The notes: generated from the letters alone by a model not told the origin. A DNA stretch of 5,648 nt from Pseudomonadota bacterium (GCA_021160085.1 JAGHDE010000076.1:1-5648), one strand, 5' to 3'; counted from the first letter of the stretch, positions 1 through 5,648 are shown. Numbers and translations are program-made.

Positions 1-672
1 GACCATTGTAACAACCTTGTTTTTTCGAGAGACGCCTAACCTTTTCTGGCAGTCTGTTTTTACCTGCTTGGATATTTCCGGATTGTAATCCTGAATATCA
101 ATGCCGGGCGGAATAACAACGTTTTTCTTATTGCTGCCTATTTTATATTTGAGCGCCAGTTTTTTTTCTGATAACGAATCAGTGATTATGGTATCACAAA
201 AAAAAGACGCTATCTTTTCGAACAAAATGTAGGGAAGCTTGGCTATGATGTGCCCCGGGCCATCAAAAGAGAAGGCATGGGGAGAATAGATTACCACTGG
301 GATACCGGCCAGGCGAGCAGCAACCCGGGCCAGGACTCCCGCTTTGGAACTGTGAGCATGGACAACATCAAAACCTTTCTCTTTAATGTTTTTATAAATT
401 TTGACAAACGAAGAAAAGTCCTTCCAAAGGCTTATTGACCGTTGCATGGGCACAACAAAATAGGGAACTCCAATCTGACGAAAAGCTTCTGAAAACGGGA
501 TGTCCCCATCCCCGCCTTTTTGTTCTGCTGAGCAACACCCGGTAACACTGAATCGTTGTTGATGCAAATTCCGGCATAACTGAATCACGTATTTCTGGAC
601 GCCACCACCCAATGACTGGGTAATGTAAAGAACCCTGATTTGGTTTCTAAATACGCTCTCGTTTTCTTCCAT
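1..672 (-). CDS. Glycosyltransferase family 4 protein, N-terminal part (cut by window edge)
   Basis: Partial gene reading leftwards off the window: 224 codons without a stop from an ATG at 672-670. The product resembles the N-terminal (acceptor-binding) Rossmann half of GT-B glycosyltransferases of family GT4. After a short polar leader comes a beta strand (IRVLYITQSLGGG, residues 12-24) with the glycine-rich loop followed by VQKYV, then the family-typical FDVVHAHSSKAG (about 101-112) and ARVAARLAGIPVVIYSPHAF, and IPPGIDIQDYNP near the cut, which is the usual linker into the nucleotide-sugar-binding C-terminal domain. That domain (with the E-x7-E motif) lies outside the window. The likely role is transfer of a sugar from a nucleotide donor to a lipid-linked glycan at the cytoplasmic membrane; donor and acceptor cannot be told. 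It starts 10 bases after the stop of the GT2 gene, with AGGGA at 681-677 as a closely spaced ribosome site, so it is probably the third gene of that operon. Confidence 0.9.
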   Translation of the reverse strand, partial: MEENESVFRNQIRVLYITQSLGGGVQKYVIQLCRNLHQQRFSVTGCCSAEQKGGDGDIPFSEAFRQIGVPYFVVPMQRSISLWKDFSSFVKIYKNIKEKGFDVVHAHSSKAGVLARVAARLAGIPVVIYSPHAFSFDGPGHIIAKLPYILFEKIASFFCDTIITDSLSEKKLALKYKIGSNKKNVVIPPGIDIQDYNPEISKQVKTDCQKRLGVSRKNKVVTMV

Positions 673-682
673 CTCTTCCCTG

Positions 683-1663
683 TCAACGATGAGACAACTT
701 TATCCAGTTTCGAATCTCCTTGTGACTTTTTATCCGTAATGATTGAACAATAGATCGCTTTCTCCTATATTTTGTCAGGTTTCTGCTTAAATCAACATAA
801 ACGGTGAACAGACGTGGGGCCCGGATAGAAATATAGGTTAAAAGCATAAGCTCTGATAAAAAAAAGAAAGGAAAGAAGTATAATAAGTTCGCCAGTGAGA
901 GGTTTTTTATAAGCATAATATACCGGTTTCGCAGGGTAATTCGTTGCATTTCCCGATTTTTTTGAAAAAATTTCGCACCGGCTCCGCTTCCTCCCCTTAC
1001 ATGATAAGCGATTGCCTTTGGTGTATAACCGTTTTCGTAACCCGACAGCTGAATCCGCCATCCCAGGTCCAGATCATCATAATAAGCGAAGAAATCTTCA
1101 TCAAAGTATTCCTCCCCTATCTTTACTCGCTCCAGAGCTTCTCTCCGAAATAAAACCGCTGCCCCACAGACCGCAAAGACACCTCCTTCTTTATCATATT
1201 CTCCGCGATCCTCTTGCAAATTTCCCCGATCCTTTGCCCGAAAGTTTTTTCTCAGAAAAAGTCCGGTAGAATCAATACGGTTTGATTTCTGTCCGTTTAT
1301 TAAAAGGAGAAGCTTTCCGCCTACAGAACCATAATGGGTATTTTTCGAGATACACTTAACAAGCTCTTCAAGAAAGGCAGGCTCAGGAGAAACGTCCGGG
1401 TTTAAAATGAGGATAAATTCTCCCTCGGAAGCATGAATGCCTTGATTGCTTGCTTTACAGAAACCCAGGTTTTTTTTATTCTGAATAATTTTTACGTTTG
1501 GATGTTTTTTTTGAATATATTCTACGACCCCATCAAGGGAATTGTTATCTACAATAATTATTTCATAATTTTTATGGGTTTGGTTCCCAATGCATTCCAG
1601 ACAAGTTTGAATGTGTTTTCGACTGTTCCACGTAACTACAACTATAGATATTTGCGGTTTCAT
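683..1663 (-). CDS. Glycosyltransferase family 2 (WbbL/rhamnosyltransferase-like)
   Basis: Complete 326-residue GT-A fold transferase of the COG1216 type, a usual length for that group. Seen motifs: SIVVVTWNS at 6-14, nucleotide-contacting D39 in IIIVDNNS, NLGFCKASNQGI at 65-76, the metal-binding DXD-equivalent NPDV at 88-91, CGAAVLFRREAL at 166-177, and the acidic catalytic motif DDLDLGWR at 196-203, with AYHVRGGSG after it. A hydrophobic stretch at about 255-279 (rich in L, F, Y) may hold the enzyme to the membrane, and the basic C-terminus is common in these enzymes. Family knowledge: relatives add rhamnose or other deoxyhexoses to O-antigen, capsule or exopolysaccharide intermediates; the actual sugar is not readable here. 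The start ATG lies 6 bases after the epimerase stop and has no strong Shine-Dalgarno, which fits translational coupling. Confidence 0.93.
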   Translation of the reverse strand: MKPQISIVVVTWNSRKHIQTCLECIGNQTHKNYEIIIVDNNSLDGVVEYIQKKHPNVKIIQNKKNLGFCKASNQGIHASEGEFILILNPDVSPEPAFLEELVKCISKNTHYGSVGGKLLLLINGQKSNRIDSTGLFLRKNFRAKDRGNLQEDRGEYDKEGGVFAVCGAAVLFRREALERVKIGEEYFDEDFFAYYDDLDLGWRIQLSGYENGYTPKAIAYHVRGGSGAGAKFFQKNREMQRITLRNRYIMLIKNLSLANLLYFFPFFFLSELMLLTYISIRAPRLFTVYVDLSRNLTKYRRKRSIVQSLRIKSHKEIRNWIKLSHR

Positions 1664-1669
1664 AGAATT

Positions 1670-2623
1670 TCAAGAAAGCCGATTAAGCCATTCCCAGGTT
1701 TTTTTAACCCCTTCCCGTAAAGAGGTCTTAGGGATAAAACCAAGTTCCTCCTCAACCCGAGAAACATCAAGCACATTGACCCCAACGTCAATAGCCCTTC
1801 CTTCAGAATAAAGAACCTTAACCTTTTGTCGGGTTACTTCTCTGATCAGTTCTATCAGTTCATTCAGCGTGGTTCCGGCACCACTTCCGAGGTTAAAAAC
1901 TTTCCATCGGGTTTTTGTCTGAAGCGCTTTAATCAGGACGAAAACAATATCTTTAATGTAAATGTAATCACGGGTAATATTGCCAGTGCCCCAGACAGTG
2001 ACCGGTTTTGCTTCTTTTACTAATCCCAGAAAGACGGCCAGGGCTCCTTGGATAGATTGGGAATTTTGTCGTTCCCCATAAGGGTTTGATATTCTAAAAC
2101 ATACATAATCGAGACCTCGGGTTGTGTGGTAAAGTTCCAGGTATTTCTCAATCATCAGCTTCGAGATTCCATATGAACAGGTGGGGTTGGTAGGATGATC
2201 TTCTGGAATCGGGATCGACTGGGGAATGCCATAGATTGTACCTCCGGAAGAGGCAAAGAGTATCTTTTTTATTTTTTCCTTTAAACTTATATCTAACAGT
2301 TTTAAAGTGGAAACAACATTGCTTTCAACGTCGTAAACCGGATTGTCGGTAGATGTTTTGGGCAGGGTGGTGCCGATGAAATGAAAGATGTACTCCATTC
2401 CCTTTACTGCCGAGGCTACATCTGTCTCATTAGTAAAATCACCTTCTATGAGTTCAACATCATTAATAACATGATTTATATTTTGGGTATCTATATTGGC
2501 CTTATCAAAGATTCTTACCCGGTATCCGGATTCAAGGAGCCCATCAACAATATGGGAGCCAATAAATCCACAGCCTCCCAGGACCAAACATCTTTTTTGT
2601 TTCTTTAACGAATACCGTTTCAT
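1670..2623 (-). CDS. NAD-dependent epimerase/dehydratase, extended SDR (GalE-like)
   Basis: Complete 317-residue extended short-chain dehydrogenase/reductase, the normal length for nucleotide-sugar epimerases. The Rossmann dinucleotide motif GGCGFIG is at 16-22, an acidic residue (D40) ends the second strand as in NAD-preferring members, and GDF at 61-63 matches the adenine-contacting D62. The catalytic set is visible: SSGGT at 125-129 and Y151-x3-K155 in SYGISK. FRISNPYGERQ and TRDYIYIKDIV are the family-typical substrate-domain motifs. The reaction is probably interconversion of a UDP- or dTDP-linked hexose, supplying donor sugar to the two glycosyltransferases downstream; the substrate is not fixed by sequence, so no gene symbol is given. 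The start is supported by AAGGA (2634-2630) 6 bases before the ATG. It appears to be the first gene of the minus-strand operon. Confidence 0.93.
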   Translation of the reverse strand: MKRYSLKKQKRCLVLGGCGFIGSHIVDGLLESGYRVRIFDKANIDTQNINHVINDVELIEGDFTNETDVASAVKGMEYIFHFIGTTLPKTSTDNPVYDVESNVVSTLKLLDISLKEKIKKILFASSGGTIYGIPQSIPIPEDHPTNPTCSYGISKLMIEKYLELYHTTRGLDYVCFRISNPYGERQNSQSIQGALAVFLGLVKEAKPVTVWGTGNITRDYIYIKDIVFVLIKALQTKTRWKVFNLGSGAGTTLNELIELIREVTRQKVKVLYSEGRAIDVGVNVLDVSRVEEELGFIPKTSLREGVKKTWEWLNRLS

Positions 2624-2708
2624 TTCTTTTCCTTTTCAAAGAAATAATTTTTTTATCAAAAACAGCAGACAGGATAATTCTGCATAAATAAAAAAAATTA
2701 CAGAATTT

Positions 2709-2737
2709 TTTATATCAAATAAAAGGGATTGTTTCAA
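2709..2737 (-). promoter_or_regulatory. Candidate sigma-70-type promoter for the polysaccharide operon
   Basis: On the minus strand, TTGAAA (2737-2732) is followed after 17 bases by TATAAA (2714-2709), a good match in sequence and spacing to the housekeeping consensus. It would start transcription near position 2702 and leave a leader of roughly 80 bases before the epimerase ATG. The surrounding DNA is very AT-rich (12 G or C of 60 in 2641-2700), so chance matches are easy and this is a prediction only. Confidence 0.5.
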
Positions 2738-2745
2738 CATCGTTG

Positions 2746-2763
2746 TTTCCCTGAGAAGGGAAA
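2746..2763. repeat. Inverted repeat between the divergent promoters
   Basis: TTTCCCT (2746-2752), a GAGA loop and AGGGAAA (2757-2763) form a perfect 7-bp dyad. Allowing one extra A it extends to TGTTTCCCT/AGGGAAAACA. It lies between the predicted -35 boxes of the minus operon (2732-2737) and the plus operon (2788-2793), and is the only GC-containing symmetric element in this AT-rich region. It is not followed by a T-run on either strand near enough to look like a terminator, so a protein-binding site is more likely than an RNA element. Confidence 0.5.
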
Positions 2764-2787
2764 ACAGACACTTATGTTAAGTATTAG

Positions 2788-2815
2788 TTGACATTTGAAA
2801 ATATAGCTTTATAAT
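2788..2815 (+). promoter_or_regulatory. Strong sigma-70-type promoter for the DUF1329 operon
   Basis: A full-consensus TTGACA (2788-2793) is separated by 16 bases from a full-consensus TATAAT (2810-2815). Transcription would begin near 2822, giving a leader of about 100 bases before the ATG at 2923. Sixteen rather than 17 bases of spacer is within the normal range. With both hexamers perfect, such a promoter would be strong unless repressed; a palindrome lies directly over its -10 and start region. Confidence 0.75.
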
Positions 2816-2829
2816 TTTTGAAAAATTAT
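2811..2829. promoter_or_regulatory. Perfect 19-bp palindrome over -10/start site: candidate operator
   Basis: ATAATTTTT and AAAAATTAT are exact reverse complements around a single G at 2820. The element overlaps five bases of the -10 box and covers the expected transcription start, the place where a bound repressor would block RNA polymerase. A second dyad with the same outer arms and spacing lies before the efflux adaptor gene (4843-4861). All-AT symmetry arises easily by chance, so support comes mainly from position and from the second copy. Confidence 0.45.
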
Positions 2830-2833
2830 CATA

Positions 2834-2858
2834 CCAAAAAGAAATTTTGGACTTTTTT
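2834..2858 (+). promoter_or_regulatory. Weak hairpin plus T-run in the DUF1329 leader
   Basis: CCAAAA (2834-2839), five bases, and TTTTGG (2845-2850) can pair, and a run of six T follows at 2853-2858. This has the shape of a small intrinsic terminator or attenuator inside the predicted untranslated leader. The stem has only two GC pairs, so it would be unstable, and the reading is tentative. Confidence 0.25.
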
Positions 2859-2922
2859 ACGAGTTCATCAAGAATGAAGGGTAAAATCAAGAGCGTTATA
2901 AACATAAAAAGGAACGTATAGA

Positions 2923-4263
2923 ATGAATTGCCAAAGGATAAATATATCCTTGCCAGTTGTTTTGTTAAGCATTGTTTTGGGATTTCTATTTTTTCTTGCT
3001 CCACCATGTAATGCCTGGAAAACCAAAGACCCGAAATTAGCAGAAGAGTACGCCAATATGCTGGGCTTCAAGGTGAAGGACAGGGTGGGTAAGGTAGCCC
3101 CGAATATCGAGCCGGGAATGGTGATCGATTCGAGTAACTACAAAGATTATCCCGGGTTGAAAGAACTTCTGCCGGAGAGTCTTTACAGCCGTCTTGATCT
3201 CGGTGCTTATGCGCCCCTGGCTCCAATAAAGATTGTCGAGACCGATCAGTATCACCTCGGCCGGGGCTGGATGGAAAAGTCGATGGAGTCGGCTAAAACT
3301 ATTCATATTGGTGAGGATGGATTAAGCCTGAAGGGGTATGTGGGTGGATATGCCTTTATGCACCCAAAGAATGGGGTCGAACTTATCCAATGGGCAGAGA
3401 ACTCCTATTTAGGTGATACCGGAGCCTTGCGGCCAATGCGGATGCGATTATATGGACGGAACAATAGACCCGAGCGGGAGATGCGCCAGCATGTAAATTT
3501 TCTTCGCTATATGAATTGTACTGACTGGAAGGATGACATTCAGCCCAATCCGGAAAAGATCAACTATGTGGTCTCCGGCACGTTCATTTATCCCCGCGAT
3601 ATTTCCGGGACCGCCTACGTTCGCAAGCGGTACCTGCCGGCGGACAAGCCTGACGATTTTTTTCTCTACGTTCCATCCATGAGAAGAACCCGGAGGATGT
3701 CATCAAGGGATACTCAGGACCCCTTATTCGGGTCCGACGTGATCTGGGATGACTATAACACTTTCTGGCAAAAGCTTTCCACCACTGACTTTCCCAACGA
3801 ATACAAAATGCTGCCTTCGAGGGAGATGCTGCTTCCCACATATGTTGACTTTGACTGGCCGGATGACCGTGCTTTAGCAGGATATACAGATTACAAAATT
3901 GATGAATCCGGTGGCCAGGTGCAGCTTCATTTCGGAAGCTGGCAGAGAAGGTGGGTGCACATTTGTGAAGTAATCAGCAAGGATCCGGCTTATTGTTACA
4001 GCAAGCGGGTCATTGTCAATGAGCCTGAAATCCACGGACAGGTTCAAGGTGATTCGTATGATCAGGCGGGACGATTGTGGCGAACCGGTATAGGCGACTG
4101 CAACCTTTCTCAGGATGGGGTTGGAATCATGGCGGATCTGAGTGAAGTGATCGATTTAATCAACAACCACCGGACGATTCTGGACTTTAAAGGCCATACA
4201 AATCCAAAGTGGATGGGGGCTGAATATGGCGATGTCCGCTTCCTCTCCCGAAGGGCGAAGTAG
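2923..4263 (+). CDS. Exported DUF1329-family protein (LolA-like fold family)
   Basis: Complete 446-residue secreted protein. A signal peptide is clear: short basic N-terminus, a hydrophobic core at about 8-26 and likely cleavage after CNA at 29-31; no convincing lipobox, so a soluble periplasmic product is expected. DUF1329 hallmarks: KNGVELIQWAENSYLG near 147-162, the string DDFFLYVPSMRRTRR (244-258) followed by GSD (270-272) and WDDYNTFW (from 275), then EYKMLPSREMLLPTY, a W-x-H-x-CEV strand, YSKRVIV and YDQAGRLWRTG near the C-terminus. Family knowledge: DUF1329 proteins are related in fold to LolA/LolB lipoprotein carriers and often sit beside DUF1302 outer-membrane proteins and RND/MMPL transporters; biochemical function is poorly defined. 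The mature part has four cysteines (199, 348, 358, 393). The start is supported by AAGGA (2909-2913) 9 bases before the ATG. The next gene, a cupin regulator, follows after 3 bases, so they are co-transcribed. Confidence 0.9.
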   Translation: MNCQRINISLPVVLLSIVLGFLFFLAPPCNAWKTKDPKLAEEYANMLGFKVKDRVGKVAPNIEPGMVIDSSNYKDYPGLKELLPESLYSRLDLGAYAPLAPIKIVETDQYHLGRGWMEKSMESAKTIHIGEDGLSLKGYVGGYAFMHPKNGVELIQWAENSYLGDTGALRPMRMRLYGRNNRPEREMRQHVNFLRYMNCTDWKDDIQPNPEKINYVVSGTFIYPRDISGTAYVRKRYLPADKPDDFFLYVPSMRRTRRMSSRDTQDPLFGSDVIWDDYNTFWQKLSTTDFPNEYKMLPSREMLLPTYVDFDWPDDRALAGYTDYKIDESGGQVQLHFGSWQRRWVHICEVISKDPAYCYSKRVIVNEPEIHGQVQGDSYDQAGRLWRTGIGDCNLSQDGVGIMADLSEVIDLINNHRTILDFKGHTNPKWMGAEYGDVRFLSRRAK

Positions 4264-4266
4264 ACT

Positions 4267-4806
4267 ATGAATTTAGGAGAAAAATTAAAAAAAATCAGAA
4301 CAGAAAAAAAATTAAGCCTGGAAAATCTGGCTAAAAAGACGAATCTTACCCGCAGTTTTCTTTCTCAGGTTGAAAAGAACAAAACCTCCCCTTCGATTGG
4401 CTCTCTTATCAAAATTGCGGGCTCGTTAGGAGTACATGTTGGGGATCTTTTTCCGGGAGAAAAAGATGTAGGGGATTACATTGTCCATGAAAAAGCAAGG
4501 GAATCTTTCTATATCGAAAAAGATAAATTAAAGATTGAGTTATTAGCACCCCGGATAAGAGAGAAAAAATTTGATCCCATGTTCACTCGTTTTGGAGTGG
4601 GTGGAGACACCGGGATACTATCCGCTTCGGGGCCATGTTTCTGTTTAGTGTTGCGGGGTAAAGTAGAATTGTCGATTGGCGGAAAAATTTATATCTTAGG
4701 AAAAGGTGACAGTATTTATCTGGATTCATTACTTGAACATAGATGGAAAAATATTGGGAAAAGTGATGTATTGGCTTTCGTAGTAGCAACCACTCCGATA
4801 ATGTAA
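4267..4806 (+). CDS. XRE-family transcriptional regulator with C-terminal cupin domain
   Basis: Complete 179-residue regulator with the two-domain plan typical of the XRE-cupin group (about 180-200 residues). Residues 4-62 form a lambda-repressor-like HTH: GEKLKKIRTEKKLSLENLA, then recognition helix TRSFLSQVEK at 28-37, the KTSPSIGSLIKIAGSLGV core and DLF. Residues about 118-174 form a small cupin barrel (VLRGKVELSIGGK, GKGDSIYLDS, EHRWKNIG). Only one typical metal-ligand position is present (H158); no histidine occurs in the part where the first cupin motif would be, so it probably senses a small ligand without a metal. Family members regulate amino-acid, polyamine, fatty-acid or stress genes, often acting on neighbours; the ligand is unknown here. 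The gene starts 3 bases after the DUF1329 stop, with AAGGG at 4251-4255 as a somewhat distant ribosome site, so coupling is likely. It is AT-richer (23 of 60 G or C in 4321-4380) than the adaptor gene downstream. Confidence 0.93.
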   Translation: MNLGEKLKKIRTEKKLSLENLAKKTNLTRSFLSQVEKNKTSPSIGSLIKIAGSLGVHVGDLFPGEKDVGDYIVHEKARESFYIEKDKLKIELLAPRIREKKFDPMFTRFGVGGDTGILSASGPCFCLVLRGKVELSIGGKIYILGKGDSIYLDSLLEHRWKNIGKSDVLAFVVATTPIM

Positions 4807-4831
4807 GCAAAAAAGACTTACTTTTATTATG

Positions 4832-4861
4832 TTGACTTATAAATAATCATTTCATCATTAT
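4832..4861 (+). promoter_or_regulatory. Candidate promoter for the efflux adaptor gene
   Basis: TTGACT (4832-4837) is followed after 18 bases by CATTAT (4856-4861). Both hexamers are one base off consensus and the spacing is slightly long. The start would fall near 4868, leaving a leader of only about 14 bases that just includes the GGAG ribosome site at 4870-4873. The adaptor could instead be transcribed by read-through from the DUF1329 promoter, since no good terminator separates the genes. Confidence 0.4.
4843..4861. promoter_or_regulatory. Imperfect 19-bp dyad before the efflux adaptor: candidate operator
   Basis: ATAATCATTTCATCATTAT is symmetric at 7 of 9 base pairs (arms ATAAT and ATTAT plus an inner AT/AT). 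It covers the spacer and -10 box of the candidate adaptor promoter. It matches the palindrome at 2811-2829 at 13 of 19 positions, including all ten outer bases at the same spacing, which suggests that one regulator could bind both. Confidence 0.4.
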
Positions 4862-4881
4862 CGATATTTGGAGAATCTCTG

Positions 4882-5648
4882 ATGCAACTTAATAGAATTG
4901 TTTATGAACGCCTTAAGTGGATTGTGGTCCTGGTGGCCCTGATAGGCGGCCTTTTGCTGGCAGGTTGCGACCGGTCGACGCAAGCCCCGCCCCCGGTTCC
5001 GGAAGTGTCCACGGTGACGGTGAAAACCCAGAAGGTCATCCTGACCACCGAATTGCCGGGCCGAACCGCGCCCTTTCGCATTGCCCAAATCCGGCCCCAA
5101 GTCAGCGGTCTTATTCTGAAACGCCTGTTTGAGGAAGGTTCCGATGTTAATGCCGGACAGGTGCTTTACCAGATTGATCCTGCTCCCTTTCAGGCAATAC
5201 TCGACAATGCAAAGGCGGCCCTTGGCCGGGCCGAAGCCAATTTGACCGCCACCCGATTAAGGGCTGAACGATACAGGGATCTGCTTGCGGACAAGGCGGT
5301 GAGCCAGCAGAACTATGATGATGCGGCAGCCGCCCTGACACAGGTCGAGGCTGATATCCAGTATTATAAAGCAACGTTGAAGACGGCGCGAATCAATCTG
5401 GGATACACCAAAATTACCGCCCCCATCTCCGGCCGAATCGGCAGGTCCAGCGTGACGGACGGTGCCATTGTCACAGCTTACCAGCCTATGTCCCTGGCGA
5501 CCATCCAGCAGTTAGACCCTGTTTGCGTTGATGTGCCCCAATCCACCATCGACCTGATGCGGTTGAAGAGCAGCGGTAATCATCAGGAAGGAACGGACTG
5601 GAACAAGGTTCAGCTCATGCTGGAAGACGGCACCGCATACCTTCAGAA
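4882..5648 (+). CDS. RND efflux periplasmic adaptor (AcrA/MexA-type membrane fusion protein), partial
   Basis: Starts at ATG 4882 behind GGAG (4870-4873, 8 bases away) and stays open to the window end: 255 codons, about two thirds of the usual 370-400. A lipoprotein signal is seen: transmembrane stretch 13-27 and lipobox LLAGC with C29 as the acylated residue; aspartate at +2 is the inner-membrane retention signal known from E. coli, as in AcrA. Domains in order: first half of the lipoyl/barrel-sandwich (AQIRPQVSGLILKRLFEEGS, 68-87, to VLYQIDPAPF, 94-103), alpha-helical hairpin about 104-172 including YRDLLADKAVSQQNYDDA, second lipoyl half YTKITAPISGRIGRSSVTDG (175-194) and start of the beta-barrel (LATIQQLDPVCVDVPQS, 205-221). 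The family bridges an inner-membrane RND pump and a TolC-like channel to expel hydrophobic or amphipathic compounds. The C-terminal membrane-proximal domain and the pump genes should lie beyond the window. Composition is GC-rich (38 of 60 in 4981-5040). Confidence 0.95.
   Translation, partial: MQLNRIVYERLKWIVVLVALIGGLLLAGCDRSTQAPPPVPEVSTVTVKTQKVILTTELPGRTAPFRIAQIRPQVSGLILKRLFEEGSDVNAGQVLYQIDPAPFQAILDNAKAALGRAEANLTATRLRAERYRDLLADKAVSQQNYDDAAAALTQVEADIQYYKATLKTARINLGYTKITAPISGRIGRSSVTDGAIVTAYQPMSLATIQQLDPVCVDVPQSTIDLMRLKSSGNHQEGTDWNKVQLMLEDGTAYLQ

Noticed and set aside
250..577. Short open frames on both strands over the left end
   Set aside because: They overlap the GT4 gene, which has a continuous frame from 672 to 1 with clear family motifs.
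2641..2720. Runs of A and T suggesting a terminator or an intrinsic DNA bend
   Set aside because: The runs are not phased at helical spacing by eye and no GC stem precedes them; they read better as promoter-region AT richness.
2777..3007. Minus-strand 76-codon open frame encoding a hydrophobic peptide
   Set aside because: It lies antisense to the DUF1329 promoter, leader and signal peptide. Its hydrophobicity follows from AT-rich DNA and the antisense of the leader, and it has no recognisable domain.
3584..3841. Minus-strand 85-codon open frame inside DUF1329
   Set aside because: It is a shadow of the well-supported DUF1329 coding frame, with no ribosome site or family resemblance.
4811..4825. 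AAAAG-ACTTA-CTTTT as a terminator after the regulator
   Set aside because: A 5-bp stem with one GC pair and no clean T-run is too weak to call; read-through into the adaptor gene remains possible.
4917..5374. Short open frames on both strands (about 71-80 codons) within the adaptor gene
   Set aside because: They arise from GC-rich sequence in other frames of the RND adaptor, whose lipobox and lipoyl-domain motifs fix the true frame.

Overview
The window looks like chromosomal DNA from a Gram-negative bacterium. The evidence is an exported DUF1329-family protein, an RND-type periplasmic adaptor with a lipobox, and a surface-polysaccharide glycosyltransferase cluster. DUF1329 proteins and AcrA-type adaptors are typical of Proteobacteria and related diderms. 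Mixed base composition and the gene set would fit a deltaproteobacterium/Desulfobacterota-like organism, but that is inference and nothing here fixes the taxon.

Layout: two divergent blocks share a 299-bp AT-rich region (2624-2922). Leftwards (minus strand) runs a compact three-gene polysaccharide module: an extended-SDR NAD-dependent epimerase (1670-2623), a family 2 glycosyltransferase of the rhamnosyltransferase/WbbL type (683-1663) and the N-terminal half of a family 4 glycosyltransferase (1-672, cut by the window edge). Gaps of 6 and 10 bases suggest one transcript. The epimerase would make an activated sugar and the two transferases would add sugars to a lipid-linked glycan on the cytoplasmic face of the inner membrane.

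Rightwards (plus strand) are an exported DUF1329 protein (2923-4263), an XRE-type HTH regulator with a C-terminal cupin domain (4267-4806, 3 bases behind DUF1329), then after a 75-base gap a lipid-anchored RND membrane-fusion protein (4882 to beyond the window end). The last is probably the first gene of an efflux pump whose permease and outer-membrane channel would lie downstream.

The most interesting signal is regulatory. A near-perfect promoter for DUF1329 (TTGACA-N16-TATAAT) carries a perfect 19-bp palindrome over its -10/start site. A second 19-bp dyad with the same outer arms and spacing (ATAAT-N9-ATTAT) sits over the candidate promoter of the efflux adaptor. The cupin regulator lies between the two, so it may control both its own operon and the pump. 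This is a sequence-based hypothesis; both sites are in AT-rich DNA. There are no tRNA, rRNA, CRISPR or insertion-sequence signals.
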